Below are positions 1 through 8,694 of a stretch of DNA of 64,000 nt, piece by piece. Made by a program: the position numbers and the translations under genes. Numbering within the stretch: position 1 is the stretch's first letter; each line of letters opens with the position of its first letter. The notes under the pieces were generated by a model. That model was not told the DNA's origin. It saw only the letters and a list, made by a program, of their open reading frames with translations, and did no database searches. The DNA comes from a bacterium (GTDB lineage: Bacteria; UBA6262; WVXT01): NCBI GenBank assembly GCA_035530055.1, contig DATKVN010000010.1:1-64000 (forward strand), given 5' to 3'.

Positions 1-26
1 TTTGAAGAAAAGAGTTTATCTATCAT
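1..26 (-). CDS. HTH-nucleotidyltransferase, first codons only (runs off window)
   Basis: Only the first nine codons (MIDKLFSSK) lie in the window, reading leftwards from an ATG at 24-26. They are identical to the start of the HTH-nucleotidyltransferase gene at 15024-15626, and the preceding Shine-Dalgarno (GGAGG, about 6 nt before the ATG) and promoter are also the same. By analogy the rest of the gene, outside the window, probably encodes a winged helix followed by a minimal nucleotidyltransferase. Its function rests entirely on that comparison. Confidence 0.6.
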
Positions 27-46
27 AAACTACCTCCATATACATC

Positions 47-84
47 TTGTAGTCAATTATATACAATTTGTAGTCAATTGTCAA
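47..84 (-). promoter_or_regulatory. Sigma-70 promoter with duplicated operator
   Basis: On the minus strand there is a TTGACA box (79-84), a 17-bp spacer and a TATAAT box (56-61). The 12-mer AATTGACTACAA occurs twice, at 68-79 (inside the spacer, touching the -35) and at 47-58 (overlapping and following the -10), 21 bp or two helical turns apart. This is the layout of an autorepressed promoter. The downstream gene has a predicted HTH domain by homology, so it is the obvious candidate repressor. Confidence 0.75.
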
Positions 85-93
85 ACAAGTTCT

Positions 94-112
94 GGGGACA
101 CAATGCTTAATT
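94..112. repeat. REP arm, type A (single)
   Basis: A diverged copy (GGGGACACAATGCTTAATT) of the arm found around the RAYT transposase at 27673-28460. No inverted partner follows before the DUF5661 gene. Confidence 0.7.
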
Positions 113-124
113 GTTCTTTTATTT

Positions 125-397
125 TTACTCGTTTTCCCAGAAGTCTTCGGCTTCTTTTTCCATCTTCTCAAGCCTGGTGTAATAATCAGGAAATTCGTTG
201 AGGTGCGCGAGGGTGATTTTGCCGGTCATCAAGGCATTGTCGTTGGTAACATTTGTTTTTGGGTCACGGGTTCCGTGCTCCAGTTCTACATCTAATCCCG
301 CGCGAAACTGCTCCACATCGAATTTGTCCCACTTAATCCCTAACTTTTCTCCAATTTCCTTTGCTTCTTTTGCCGTGAAGGGTTTTCTCTTTTCCAT
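125..397 (-). CDS. DUF5661 family protein
   Basis: A 90-residue soluble, charged protein with the N-terminal KPFTAKEAKEIGEKLGI segment that I associate with the DUF5661 family of small proteins of unknown function. It has no signal peptide, membrane segment or cysteine motif. A purine-rich GGGGTG lies about 7 nt before the ATG. It sits between REP arms and next to toxin-antitoxin-type genes, and is probably transcribed alone. Function unknown. Confidence 0.7.
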   Translation of the reverse strand: MEKRKPFTAKEAKEIGEKLGIKWDKFDVEQFRAGLDVELEHGTRDPKTNVTNDNALMTGKITLAHLNEFPDYYTRLEKMEKEAEDFWENE

Positions 398-426
398 TTC
401 TTAGCACCCCTTTTGTTTTATTTTCT

Positions 427-500
427 GGGAACACAATACTTAATTATCTTACTTGAACCCCTTTTTTCCCCATCGGGTCAACAATTAACTATTGTGCCCC
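427..500. repeat. Paired REP element, type A
   Basis: Inverted arms (about 427-447 and 481-500) of the GGGAACACAATACTTAATTA type flank a spacer containing CTTGAACCCC. Two other copies with the same spacer are at 1956-2029 and 8049-8122. The right arm forms the last codons of the AbiEii remnant. Confidence 0.85.
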
Positions 501-1088
501 ACAATTTATTAAACCGTTCAAAAACCTTATTGAGTTGGAAACGTTCCCCTAAACGGATGACAGGTATTAAATCTGTTGCTACTTGGTGTTGCAGTAACTT
601 AACCGCATCTTTATCCAAACCAAAGTTATGTCTATAATCACCATTATAACCTTCCTCTTCAAGTTTCTTTTTAAATATAGTAAGAAATCGTTTGTTATGA
701 AAATCAAACTTAGTTTCTGCTATACACCATAAATCATAATAATCACGGATTGCTAAATCTTTCCTTGTGATTGCAGCCTTAAGTTTCTCTGCAACTGTTT
801 CATTTAGAGAAAGGGATAGTATTTTATTTCTAGGGATTAAATCTTCGCCTGTAAAAGGGTCCTTATAAAAATGTTTAATCACATTATAAACAGGCTTATC
901 CATAGGCATTTGCCTTAGTGAGATTTCAATCTTTATATTCTCTTCTTTTCCTGTAATAAGAGAAGGGTGCGAAATTTCAAAAATATATTGTTAAGATAAT
1001 AATCTTTCTCTACAATTGCTGGTCTGAAATTATGTTTTCTTGCCAGCACAGGAATTAAACTTTTGAGCTTTTCCCTATTCGTTAACAA
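478..1088 (-). pseudogene. AbiEii-type toxin remnant (internal deletion, frame shift)
   Basis: The intact stretch 478-909 encodes the C-terminal half of an AbiEii-type nucleotidyltransferase (landmarks NKILSLSLNETVAEKLKAA and RDYYDLW). Directly after the AbiEi gene, in another frame, lies the expected N-terminus (KSLIPVLARKHNFRPAIVEK then DYYL), which then loses frame. The next AbiEii-like frame begins around ISHPSLITGKEE. The region that should hold the catalytic G-G-T/S and D-x-D residues is missing. The last residues (LWGTIVNC) are read from a REP arm. The toxin is therefore very probably inactive. Confidence 0.75.
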
Positions 1089-1875
1089 TGATTCTCCAAT
1101 CTTTATTAATTTTCCCTTTCCGAGAAGAATTTGCTGGGTTCAATGCAACAAACGTCTTTTCATTGCCTATTGTCTCTTTTAGTTTTTTTAGTTGTGGTAT
1201 GTTACGATTCAATTTTTCTAAAATATACCCGGCTCTTTTTCTAACGGAAATTACTGGAAAAGAAATAAGATATTTTATAAATTTATCAATATTGATTTGC
1301 TTTAAATTAGCCGCCAACACCTTCTTCACATTCTCAAATGACCCTATAGGATTGTATATAAAATCTACAAGGGTTCGTTCTTTATCACTTATACACACAG
1401 CCTCTTCATCTATTCTTATTCTTTTAATACCATAATACTTTCTCTTATTTATTTTAACCGCTTTATATCTCACATTACCTATTATCTTTGTACATGATCT
1501 CTTAGTATTTAATACAAATATTGTTTGGGGAATCTGTTCTGTAAAACCCCAATAGTTATACATAGTGAAATACCCAATATAATAAGGCACATCCACCATC
1601 CACAATTTAGCGGTAACAAATTCATTGGGTGTCCATAGCTGATTAGGTGCTTTTATAGGTACAACAATATATTTGCCTCTTTGGAGTTGAATAAGACGTC
1701 CTTTTCTTGTAAGTTTATCTAAAATATTAGCCGCTTTTTTAAAATTTCCAAAAAGCTTTTGGGTAAATTCTTTTGTGATGAGCTTTCGTTTCTCAAACTC
1801 AGCCCGAGAGATTAAATAGAGTTCATCTTTAGAAAGGCTTCTATACCCAAGGTTCATTTTGTTATTGTTTTTCAT
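1075..1875 (-). CDS. AbiEi-family antitoxin / transcriptional repressor
   Basis: About 266 residues, with an N-terminal winged helix (EFEKRKLITKEF to RKGRLIQLQRGKYIVVP) followed by the AbiEi core (WTPNEFVTAKLWM, YYIGYFTMYNYWGFTEQIP, SDKERTLVDFIYNP). In the type IV AbiE system this protein represses the operon and counters the AbiEii nucleotidyltransferase. The ATG at 1875 is preferred; a TTG at 1890 would add five residues. Its 3' end overlaps the first codons of the AbiEii remnant, as in intact abiE operons. The antitoxin appears intact although the toxin is broken, so it may persist only as a DNA-binding protein. Confidence 0.85.
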   Translation of the reverse strand: MKNNNKMNLGYRSLSKDELYLISRAEFEKRKLITKEFTQKLFGNFKKAANILDKLTRKGRLIQLQRGKYIVVPIKAPNQLWTPNEFVTAKLWMVDVPYYIGYFTMYNYWGFTEQIPQTIFVLNTKRSCTKIIGNVRYKAVKINKRKYYGIKRIRIDEEAVCISDKERTLVDFIYNPIGSFENVKKVLAANLKQINIDKFIKYLISFPVISVRKRAGYILEKLNRNIPQLKKLKETIGNEKTFVALNPANSSRKGKINKDWRIIVNE

Positions 1876-1917
1876 TTTTTTAATTCTCAAATATTAAGAA
1901 TTGATTAAACGATATAC

Positions 1918-1946
1918 ATTATATAATTTATACCCTTTCATGTCAA
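1918..1946 (-). promoter_or_regulatory. Sigma-70 promoter of the AbiE pair
   Basis: TTGACA (1941-1946), exactly 17 bp, TATAAT (1918-1923) on the minus strand, about 45 bp before the AbiEi ATG. It is a perfect consensus match. No duplicated operator like those of the HEPN pairs is evident. Confidence 0.75.
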
Positions 1947-1955
1947 ATGAGTTCT

Positions 1956-2029
1956 GGGAACACAATACTTAATTATCTTACTTGAACCCCTTTCCCTGCA
2001 GCCGGTCAATAATTAAGTATTGTGTCCCC
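1956..2029. repeat. Paired REP element, type A
   Basis: Inverted arms of the RAYT-linked family with the CTTGAACCCC spacer. The element ends 5 bp before the stop codon of the ABC-2 permease and lies just upstream of the AbiE promoter. Confidence 0.85.
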
Positions 2030-2033
2030 GAAT

Positions 2034-2777
2034 TTAGGTCCTCTTATTGAACTCAAAGACTGCGATACTTAACATTACCAGAGCAAAAGTGGTAAGATAC
2101 AGAAAATCCATGTAAAGCGGAAAAACTTTTATCCCTAAAATAAATCTTCTTAAGAAGTCTACCCCATATGTTAAAGGATTCAAACGGACAGCAATATTTA
2201 TCAAAAAGGGGAGATTATCAATGGGAAATATTGCACCACTTAAGAAGAACATAGGCATAATTACAAAGTTGGAGATTACGCCAAAGCCCTCAAAAGAAGT
2301 CATCCTTGCGGCAATAACAATACCAAGGCTGGTACAAACAAAGGCGACGAAAAACATCAAAGGTAGAAGTAAGAAAAGATGGGGTAAAGGGATGCTTATT
2401 TTGATAAACGGCGCGAAGGCTAAAACAAAAAGTCCCTCGATAAAAGCGACTGTTGAGCCACTTAAGGTCTTGCCGAGCACAATGGAAGTGCGCGGTATCG
2501 GGGCAACGAGAATTTCTCTTAAAAACCCAAATTCCCTGTCCCAGATAATGCTTATGGTTGACTGCATTGCCGCAAAGATAAGATTCATTGCAATAATTCC
2601 CGGAAAAATAAAATGAGTATAAGATATCCCGTGCACATTAAAAACAGCCCTTAAACCTGTGCCCATAATCAAAAGCCAGAGTATCGGTCGGGAAATAGAC
2701 CCTAACAATCTTATTCTATCCCGGAAATGGCGGATAAGGTCTCTCAACCAAATCATTCGTATAGCATCGAAATCCAT
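2034..2777 (-). CDS. ABC-2 type transporter permease
   Basis: A 247-residue integral membrane protein with about six hydrophobic helices and the ABC-2 signature region (RDREFGFLREILVAP-like: WDREFGFLREILVAPIPR). It would form the membrane channel of an exporter of the DrrB/NodJ class, exporting a drug, lipid or polysaccharide; the substrate cannot be told. It starts 5 bp after the ATPase gene stops, so the two are one operon. It is full length for the family. Confidence 0.9.
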   Translation of the reverse strand: MDFDAIRMIWLRDLIRHFRDRIRLLGSISRPILWLLIMGTGLRAVFNVHGISYTHFIFPGIIAMNLIFAAMQSTISIIWDREFGFLREILVAPIPRTSIVLGKTLSGSTVAFIEGLFVLAFAPFIKISIPLPHLFLLLPLMFFVAFVCTSLGIVIAARMTSFEGFGVISNFVIMPMFFLSGAIFPIDNLPFLINIAVRLNPLTYGVDFLRRFILGIKVFPLYMDFLYLTTFALVMLSIAVFEFNKRT

Positions 2778-2782
2778 AGGGG

Positions 2783-3580
2783 TTACCTCAATTTCCTTGA
2801 GCGCACAATATGACCCAAATGTTCTTTGAAACTGGCTTCTTCCTCGCGGATACCATGGTTAGTAAGTCTTAAAAATACCTCATTCAAACTACTCAAGCTG
2901 AACTCATTTTTTAATTGACGGGGGCTGTCGAGAGCGATGATTTTGCCATAATCAATAATTGCTACACGCTGGCAGATTTCTGCCTCGTCCATATAGTGCG
3001 TGGTGAGAAACATGGTTATTCCTTCTTCCTTTGATAGGTTTAACAGGTAATCCCAGATATACTGTCTTGTTTGCGGGTCTAAGCCAATGGTTGGTTCATC
3101 CAGGAATAGAATCTTAGGATGATGCATAAGGCCCCGAGCAATTTCCAGCCTTCTTCTCATTCCGCCTGAAAATGTGCGGACAATAGAATCTTTCTTGGAA
3201 TAGAGCCCCACCATATCCAGAACTTCCTTGATGCGCTCTTTTCTTGTCTTTCGGGGTATATGGTAAATCATCCCATGAAAATTTAGGTTTTCGTAAGCAG
3301 TAAGCCGTTCATCCAGACTGGGGTCCTGAAAAATGATGCCAATAGACTTTCTTACCTCATCGGGAGAAGTTACTACATTAAATCCATTTACAATTGCCTC
3401 TCCGCTGGTAGGCAGAAGGAGGGTGCAGAGAATATTTATAGTTGTTGTTTTTCCCGCGCCATTTGGCCCTAAGAAACCAAAAATCTCGGTAGCTTTCACT
3501 GCAAATGAGATATTGTCCACTGCCCGAAAATTACCGAAATCCCTTGATAAATTCTTAACCTTGATTACTTCTTCATTCAT
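2783..3580 (-). CDS. ABC transporter ATP-binding protein (DrrA-like)
   Basis: 265 residues with Walker A GPNGAGKTT (about residue 38), a Q-loop, the ABC signature FSGGMRRRLEIARG, Walker B LFLDEPTIGLD and the switch histidine in TTHYMDEAE. It supplies ATP hydrolysis for the adjacent ABC-2 permease. A good Shine-Dalgarno (AAAGG) precedes the ATG. The DrrA-type arrangement (ATPase then permease) fits a self-protection or envelope-export role; the substrate is unknown. Confidence 0.92.
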   Translation of the reverse strand: MNEEVIKVKNLSRDFGNFRAVDNISFAVKATEIFGFLGPNGAGKTTTINILCTLLLPTSGEAIVNGFNVVTSPDEVRKSIGIIFQDPSLDERLTAYENLNFHGMIYHIPRKTRKERIKEVLDMVGLYSKKDSIVRTFSGGMRRRLEIARGLMHHPKILFLDEPTIGLDPQTRQYIWDYLLNLSKEEGITMFLTTHYMDEAEICQRVAIIDYGKIIALDSPRQLKNEFSLSSLNEVFLRLTNHGIREEEASFKEHLGHIVRSRKLR

Positions 3581-3616
3581 ATCCTTTACCTTTCGGCTAT
3601 CCGAACTGTAATCTTT

Positions 3617-4867
3617 CTATTTAAGAGAGCCTGCTTTTTCGCCGGCGAGGTAGCCGGTGGAAAAAGCCTTCTGGAGATTATATCCGCCACTAGGGGCGGA
3701 ACCGTCTATGATTTCGCCGGCAAAATATAAGCCGGGAACAATTTTTGATTCCATTGTCCGGGGATTTATCTCTTTTGTGGAGACGCCACCATCAGTGACC
3801 ATTGCCTCTTCCAGACGTAAGGAGCCAATAATGGTTAAAGGTAAGGCTTTCAATAAATCTATTATCCGTGGTCTTTCTTTCTGGGTAATCTGATTTCCTC
3901 TATTTTCCGGCTCTATGTCTGATAGACGAATGAATACAGGAATTAATCTCTGGGGTAAAAGACCTTTCATAATATTCTTTATCTGGCTTTTTCCCCTGGC
4001 ATTGAACTCATTTAGTAATCTCTTTTCAATCTGTTCGGGTCTCAATCCTGGCTTGAGGTCGATAAGGAGACGGACTTCTTTATGCTTTTCGAGGACGGAG
4101 ACGATTTCCTTGCTTAAATCGAGTATCAGCGGTCCAGAGACTCCAAAATGGGTAAACAAAAGTTCGCCTACAGCAGAACGTGTCTTCTTCTTGCCATATT
4201 CAAAGGTAATGCGGATGTTTTTCAATGTAAGTCCCTGTAGCTCCTTTACCCATAATTCTTTTGTTTTTAAAGGCACGAGACCTGGTTTTAAAGCGGCGAT
4301 AGTATGTCCAAATTTTTTGGCGAGACGAAAACCGTCGCCGGTAGAACCTGTTACCTTATAGGAAGCTCCCCCTGTTGCCAATATGACTTTTCTGGCACTC
4401 ACCCTCTTATTGCCTTCCAGGTGCAATAGGAATAAGCTGTCCTTTTTTTCTAAATCCACTAACCGCATATTGTAGAGTACTGAAACATTACCTTCTCTAA
4501 GAGACCTTTTTAAAACTTCTACAATAGATTGGGCATTGTCCGTGACTGGGAACACGCGGGCCTGCCTTTCTATCTTCAGCCTGAGGCCTTTTGATTCAAA
4601 AAAATCTATCAAATCCTGATTGAAAAAACTATAAAGTGCTGGTTTCAAGAACTGACCCGTTTCGCCAAACTTCTCCACAAATTTTTCTATCGGCGCGATA
4701 TTCGTAACATTACACCTTCCCTTTCCGCTGAGGATGATTTTTCTACCGAGACAGTCATTTCTCTCTATTAAAACCACATTTTTCTTAAGCTGTCCAGCCC
4801 GAATTGCCCCCATAATCCCCGCTGGACCTCCACCAATGACGGCAATATCGTATATTTCTTTAGCCAA
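3617..4867 (-). CDS. BaiN/HI0933-family flavoprotein
   Basis: 416 residues, starting with an FAD-binding Rossmann motif (DIAVIGGGPAGIMGAIRAG), then GRCNVTN and, near the C-terminus, the GLYFAGEIIDGSAPSGGYN segment typical of the HI0933/BaiN aminoacetone-oxidase-like family of NAD(P)/FAD-dependent oxidoreductases. The physiological substrate of most members is not known. The start codon appears to be TTG at 4867 with AAGGAAAA upstream; no in-frame ATG fits as well. It ends 36 bp before the ABC ATPase gene on the same strand and may be its upstream neighbour in one transcript. Confidence 0.88.
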   Translation of the reverse strand: MAKEIYDIAVIGGGPAGIMGAIRAGQLKKNVVLIERNDCLGRKIILSGKGRCNVTNIAPIEKFVEKFGETGQFLKPALYSFFNQDLIDFFESKGLRLKIERQARVFPVTDNAQSIVEVLKRSLREGNVSVLYNMRLVDLEKKDSLFLLHLEGNKRVSARKVILATGGASYKVTGSTGDGFRLAKKFGHTIAALKPGLVPLKTKELWVKELQGLTLKNIRITFEYGKKKTRSAVGELLFTHFGVSGPLILDLSKEIVSVLEKHKEVRLLIDLKPGLRPEQIEKRLLNEFNARGKSQIKNIMKGLLPQRLIPVFIRLSDIEPENRGNQITQKERPRIIDLLKALPLTIIGSLRLEEAMVTDGGVSTKEINPRTMESKIVPGLYFAGEIIDGSAPSGGYNLQKAFSTGYLAGEKAGSLK

Positions 4868-5005
4868 CCTATCTTTTTCCTTTTCTTTACCAGGGGTATG
4901 TCTGTGGAAGAAAGCCTCATTATTCCTGGCTTGTCAACGACCCTGGTGACTTGTGGTTTCCTCTTCCAGCTTCAATAGCTTTGTCACCTAAAGTTACTAC
5001 TTGCT

Positions 5006-5662
5006 CTACTTTTTTTCTTCGGAGATAGATACTATTTTATTGTAGACTTCTTTGAAGTCATTTGTCTTACAATTATAATCCACAATTTTCGAGAAAGATT
5101 CATCCGATGAGTTAAAAGCGAGGGAGTAGCCTGAGCGTCTCGCCAGGGATATATCTCCGTGGCTATCGCCCACGCAGATCACTTCCTCTGGTTCTACCCG
5201 GAACTTCTTCACTATTTTTCTCAGAATTCTCCCTTTTGCTCCGTGGGTTATATTTATTTTGACCTTTCCCGTAAGAATACCTTTTGTGGAAATCAATTTA
5301 TTGGATAAGACGTAATCAAATTTTAGCTCTTTCTTTATTCTGTCGGCTATATACTGAAGACCTGTAGAGATAGCAGCCAGTTTGAAACCCATTTTTTTGA
5401 GCCTCCTTATGTACTGCGCTGCGTTTTTGGCATAGGGGACTTTTTTGAAAATTTCTCTTATCTTTTTTTCCGGTAATCCCTTCCAGTGAGCCGCGTCAAA
5501 TTCACAGAATTTTCTGTAACTTATCTTTCCGGCAAGAAACTTCTCCTGATAGCGATATGCCTGCTTATGCCACAATCCGAGTTTTTCATGGATATATCTC
5601 CAGGAGCTTATGTGTTTGGCTATCGTACCGTCAATATCAAAAATTATAAGTTTGTAATTCAT
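5006..5662 (-). CDS. HAD-superfamily phosphatase (SerB-like, IB subfamily)
   Basis: 218 residues with HAD motif I FDIDGTIAKH near the N-terminus, motif II serine/threonine in AAISTG, motif III lysine (K in TKGILTGKV/GAKGRIL) and motif IV GDSHGDISLA. The helical cap insertion (residues about 20-75) matches class IB phosphoserine-phosphatase-like enzymes. The substrate is not predictable. The ATG overlaps the rlmN stop (ATGA), so translation is coupled to rlmN. Confidence 0.85.
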   Translation of the reverse strand: MNYKLIIFDIDGTIAKHISSWRYIHEKLGLWHKQAYRYQEKFLAGKISYRKFCEFDAAHWKGLPEKKIREIFKKVPYAKNAAQYIRRLKKMGFKLAAISTGLQYIADRIKKELKFDYVLSNKLISTKGILTGKVKINITHGAKGRILRKIVKKFRVEPEEVICVGDSHGDISLARRSGYSLAFNSSDESFSKIVDYNCKTNDFKEVYNKIVSISEEKK

Positions 5663-6687
5663 TCTTTTGCCCTGCCTGCTAACTGCCCGCAGGCAGCCTG
5701 TATATCTTTCCCCTTTGATTCTCTGAGAGTTGCATTTACTCCTCTCTTAATAAGTTTATTCATAAATATATTCGTCTCTTTTCTTCCTGTGGACTGAAAG
5801 TTCAAGGTGGGAATTGCGCTATAGGGTACCAGATTCACCTTTGCTTTCAATTTTTTCGCTATTGCCGCAAGCTTATCTGCATCTTCCAGAGAATCGTTCT
5901 TATCCTTTATTAAAATATATTCAATGGTAATCATTCTTCCCGTAGCATCTATCAGGTCCTGGCACGCCTTAATAAGTTTTTCTAATGGATACCGTTTATT
6001 AATCGGCATAAGCGCATCTCTCAGGTTATTGTTTGTAGCGTGGAGGGACACAGATAGATTCACCTGGAGGCTCAAATCCTGGAGTTTCTTCATTCCCGGG
6101 ATTATTCCACATGTGGAAATAGTAATCCTTCTTGCTCCTATGGCCATTCCTTCCGGGTCGTTCATTATCATAATAGCTTTGCAAACATTCTCGTAGTTGT
6201 CCAGGGGCTCTCCCATACCCATAAGCACATAATTCGTTATCTTGTGCTTAAGATTGTGTTGCAAAAACAGTATCTGGTTTGTAATTTCTGCTGGCGTAAG
6301 ATTTCTTATAAAGCCTATAAACCCGCTGGCACAGAAGGAGCAAGCAAATTTACAGCCAACCTGAGTAGAAAGGCATATTGTTTTTCTATTTTTTGCATAA
6401 ATAAGGACGCTTTCTATGAAATTTCCGTCCGCGAGTTTAAAAAGAAATTTTTCAGTACCGTCAGTTGACTTAAGATGCTGGGAAAGCTCAAGAGCGCTTA
6501 TGTAATAGTTCTCGCCAAGTTTATCTCTAAGCGTCACTGGTATATTGTCCATTTCGTGAAAATCGTGGACGCCTCTTCGATAAAGCCAGGAGAATATCTG
6601 GTTGGCTCTATAGCGTGCTTCGTGCATCTCCACAACTGTTTTTTTAAGTTCTTCCAATGTCAAATTCCTGATATCATTCTTACCCAT
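5659..6687 (-). CDS. rlmN: 23S rRNA (adenine-2503-C2)-methyltransferase RlmN
   Basis: A 342-residue radical SAM enzyme with the CxxxCxxC cluster in CKFACSFCASG, the NYVLMGMGEPLDNY motif, RRITISTCG and a C-terminal catalytic cysteine in AACGQLAG, all diagnostic of RlmN. It methylates A2503 of 23S rRNA and A37 of some tRNAs using two SAM molecules. Full length. Its stop overlaps the HAD phosphatase start, and an MFS gene lies 18 bp upstream. Confidence 0.95.
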   Translation of the reverse strand: MGKNDIRNLTLEELKKTVVEMHEARYRANQIFSWLYRRGVHDFHEMDNIPVTLRDKLGENYYISALELSQHLKSTDGTEKFLFKLADGNFIESVLIYAKNRKTICLSTQVGCKFACSFCASGFIGFIRNLTPAEITNQILFLQHNLKHKITNYVLMGMGEPLDNYENVCKAIMIMNDPEGMAIGARRITISTCGIIPGMKKLQDLSLQVNLSVSLHATNNNLRDALMPINKRYPLEKLIKACQDLIDATGRMITIEYILIKDKNDSLEDADKLAAIAKKLKAKVNLVPYSAIPTLNFQSTGRKETNIFMNKLIKRGVNATLRESKGKDIQAACGQLAGRAKE

Positions 6688-6705
6688 ATTCTGCGATTTT
6701 TGACC

Positions 6706-8025
6706 TTAATATCTAATTGTCTTTCTTTCAATTCCCAGGAGCGGTTTTATGCCAATCATACTGAAAAAGAGCTGATTACTCTTGGTTTCTTCGACAGGTC
6801 TCACTTCTCTCAATTTCAGTGGCATAAAAATACCAACCATAATTCTTAACGTGGAAGATATTAAGAAAAGCGTTAAGATTTTGTACCCAAAAAGAGGCGG
6901 TAGTCTCTGCAATAAAAATCCGCCAAGAAGTGCGCCACCAGCGAGCGCTAATCCATTGAGTACATTAAAATACGATATGCAGCGGGTTCGTTTTTCAGGA
7001 GTTACTGCATCGTAGATAAAATTGGTTGTACAAAGGTTAAATCCTGCCCATAAAAATCCAGAGAATACTTGAGCGAAAATCAGGAATGCCGGGTTACGGT
7101 TAAAAATCCACATTAATGGAATTACTCCAATTAAGGGGGATGTAAATTTAATAATTTTCAGGTTGCCAATTCTGTCTGCATGTCTGCCCCACCGTCTAAT
7201 CATAATGTAAACCGTAAGAGTTGCAGCAATGGTGATAATGATATAAAGAATGTAACTAAAATGTAAATCCTTAAGCATTAGTACTGCAAAAAATGGAGCT
7301 GCCAAATTAACAGAGAAATTCATCATAGATACGAACAGAACAAATTTTGCAAAATTGCTCTCTTTTATTCGAGCCAGGAAATCAAATAAAGTAAATTGAT
7401 TTTCTTTCCCGTGGTTCAAAGGTGGTTCATACATTCTTGTTAAAAAATACCAGGACATCATCCTGAATATGAACGCAAGACCAAAAATAAGCGTAAAGCC
7501 ATAAAATATGTTAACTCCTTTCATCTTCTGAAGAATGAATCCAGCTATTAAGGCTGCGGCGACTGTTATGAACCCCAGTGTCCTGTTCCTCCAGCCAAAA
7601 TATGTTCCTCTCTTGTTTTCATCCACCAGGTCTGACATTAGGCTTCCCCATGCAGGGGTGGCAAGTGCTCCAAATGATGTAAACAGAACTACATATACTA
7701 TAAAAGTAACTGGTTTCCCTCCACCTGACAAAGCCATAATTGCCATTGGCAATAACATAAGCGCATGAAGTAAAACAAAGATGTTGATAGTCTTCTTCCG
7801 CGACTTCAGGCGCTCGGTAAGGTCAGCACTTTTAACCTGTATCAGAGATGCAAAGAAATTAGGAAGAGCGCTCAGCATTCCTATATGTTTTGCTGTGGCG
7901 CCTAACAAGAGTAAAAATGGAGTGAGATATTCCTGGGTAAAGCCAGTCATTCCACTGGCAAATATCCCGTCGGAAAACGAAAATTTTAAACTTTTATTTT
8001 TCTTATTATCGTTTTGATTTGTCAT
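6706..8025 (-). CDS. MFS transporter
   Basis: 439 residues with about 12 hydrophobic segments and a central charged loop near residue 205, typical of major facilitator proteins. N-terminal features (FASGMTGFTQEYLTPFLLLLGA, LPNFFASLIQ) resemble the MFS groups often found in uncultured anaerobes with no assigned substrate. A REP element lies immediately upstream of the ATG and no clear Shine-Dalgarno is present. rlmN follows after 18 bp. The transported compound cannot be inferred. Confidence 0.85.
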   Translation of the reverse strand: MTNQNDNKKNKSLKFSFSDGIFASGMTGFTQEYLTPFLLLLGATAKHIGMLSALPNFFASLIQVKSADLTERLKSRKKTINIFVLLHALMLLPMAIMALSGGGKPVTFIVYVVLFTSFGALATPAWGSLMSDLVDENKRGTYFGWRNRTLGFITVAAALIAGFILQKMKGVNIFYGFTLIFGLAFIFRMMSWYFLTRMYEPPLNHGKENQFTLFDFLARIKESNFAKFVLFVSMMNFSVNLAAPFFAVLMLKDLHFSYILYIIITIAATLTVYIMIRRWGRHADRIGNLKIIKFTSPLIGVIPLMWIFNRNPAFLIFAQVFSGFLWAGFNLCTTNFIYDAVTPEKRTRCISYFNVLNGLALAGGALLGGFLLQRLPPLFGYKILTLFLISSTLRIMVGIFMPLKLREVRPVEETKSNQLFFSMIGIKPLLGIERKTIRY

Positions 8026-8048
8026 ATGTCAAATTCCGGGGAAATTCC

Positions 8049-8122
8049 GGGGACACAATACTTAATTATCTCACTTGAACCCCTTTCCCCGCATCCAGTC
8101 AATAATTGAGTATTGTGTCCCC
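8049..8122. repeat. Paired REP element, type A
   Basis: Inverted arms with the CTTGAACCCC spacer, preceded by a partial duplication of its edge (AATTCCGGGG twice at about 8032-8052). It separates the MFS gene from the HEPN gene. Confidence 0.85.
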
Positions 8123-8136
8123 CGAATTTATTAGAC

Positions 8137-8694
8137 TTATTTTAATCCCTTTATTAAACTTTCTATCGTATCAACAAAATCTATTGCATTTTTATAAACC
8201 TTTTCAGCATCTTTTTGCGCAATAACTGCATCGGCCTTATACTGTGCTGTATTTCTTTTGGATTTCGTGGCCCACATTCTATTAACATATTTCTCATCAA
8301 GCCTTTTTGCAGATTTTATCTTCTTGATGTCCTCTGATTCTATAGCTTTTCCTTTGAAAACAAAATGATATTCTAAACCCTCGATAAGGCTTTCATGGCT
8401 TTGGGCTTTTATCCCTATTGCGGCCAACGCAGCTGTTGCCGCATGAAACATTGCATAATATCCACAGCTTATAGTCCAATCATGTCCGATATAATCGGCA
8501 CTTACTTTTAGTCTTTTCTTGCTCTCTTTATCTTCCGAAACCTCCATAAGCAAAGAACCTGTCTCAATATTATGCCTTGCTTTATCAACATGATATTTTA
8601 CTAGTGCTGTAATCGTAGGGTCTACTTTTAAATCGCCATTATCAAAATAACCTTTTACTTTTATTTTTAGCATTTCTTTCTTCAAATCACTCAT
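8137..8694 (-). CDS. HEPN-domain protein (putative RNase toxin)
   Basis: About 185 residues, all-helical in appearance, with DWTISCGYYAMFHAATAAL (a HEPN core helix) and, in the C-terminal half, KSKRNTAQYKAD, where R and Y/N match the R-x4-6-H/Y catalytic arginine region of HEPN ribonucleases. The ATG at 8694 has GGAGG 7 nt upstream and overlaps the stop of the nucleotidyltransferase gene (ATGA), so the pair is translationally coupled. HEPN proteins in such pairs are usually RNase toxins silenced by the partner nucleotidyltransferase; that role here is inferred. The motif has Y rather than H. Confidence 0.75.
   Translation of the reverse strand: MSDLKKEMLKIKVKGYFDNGDLKVDPTITALVKYHVDKARHNIETGSLLMEVSEDKESKKRLKVSADYIGHDWTISCGYYAMFHAATAALAAIGIKAQSHESLIEGLEYHFVFKGKAIESEDIKKIKSAKRLDEKYVNRMWATKSKRNTAQYKADAVIAQKDAEKVYKNAIDFVDTIESLIKGLK

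Larger units (their letters stand above)
1..100. repeat. 100-bp direct repeat of 15601-15700
   Basis: Bases 1-97 match 15601-15697 at all but two positions (32 and 85), covering the gene start, the leader, the promoter with both operators and the beginning of a REP arm. The two copies lie in the same orientation 15.6 kb apart. How far the left copy extends beyond the window cannot be seen. Confidence 0.9.
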
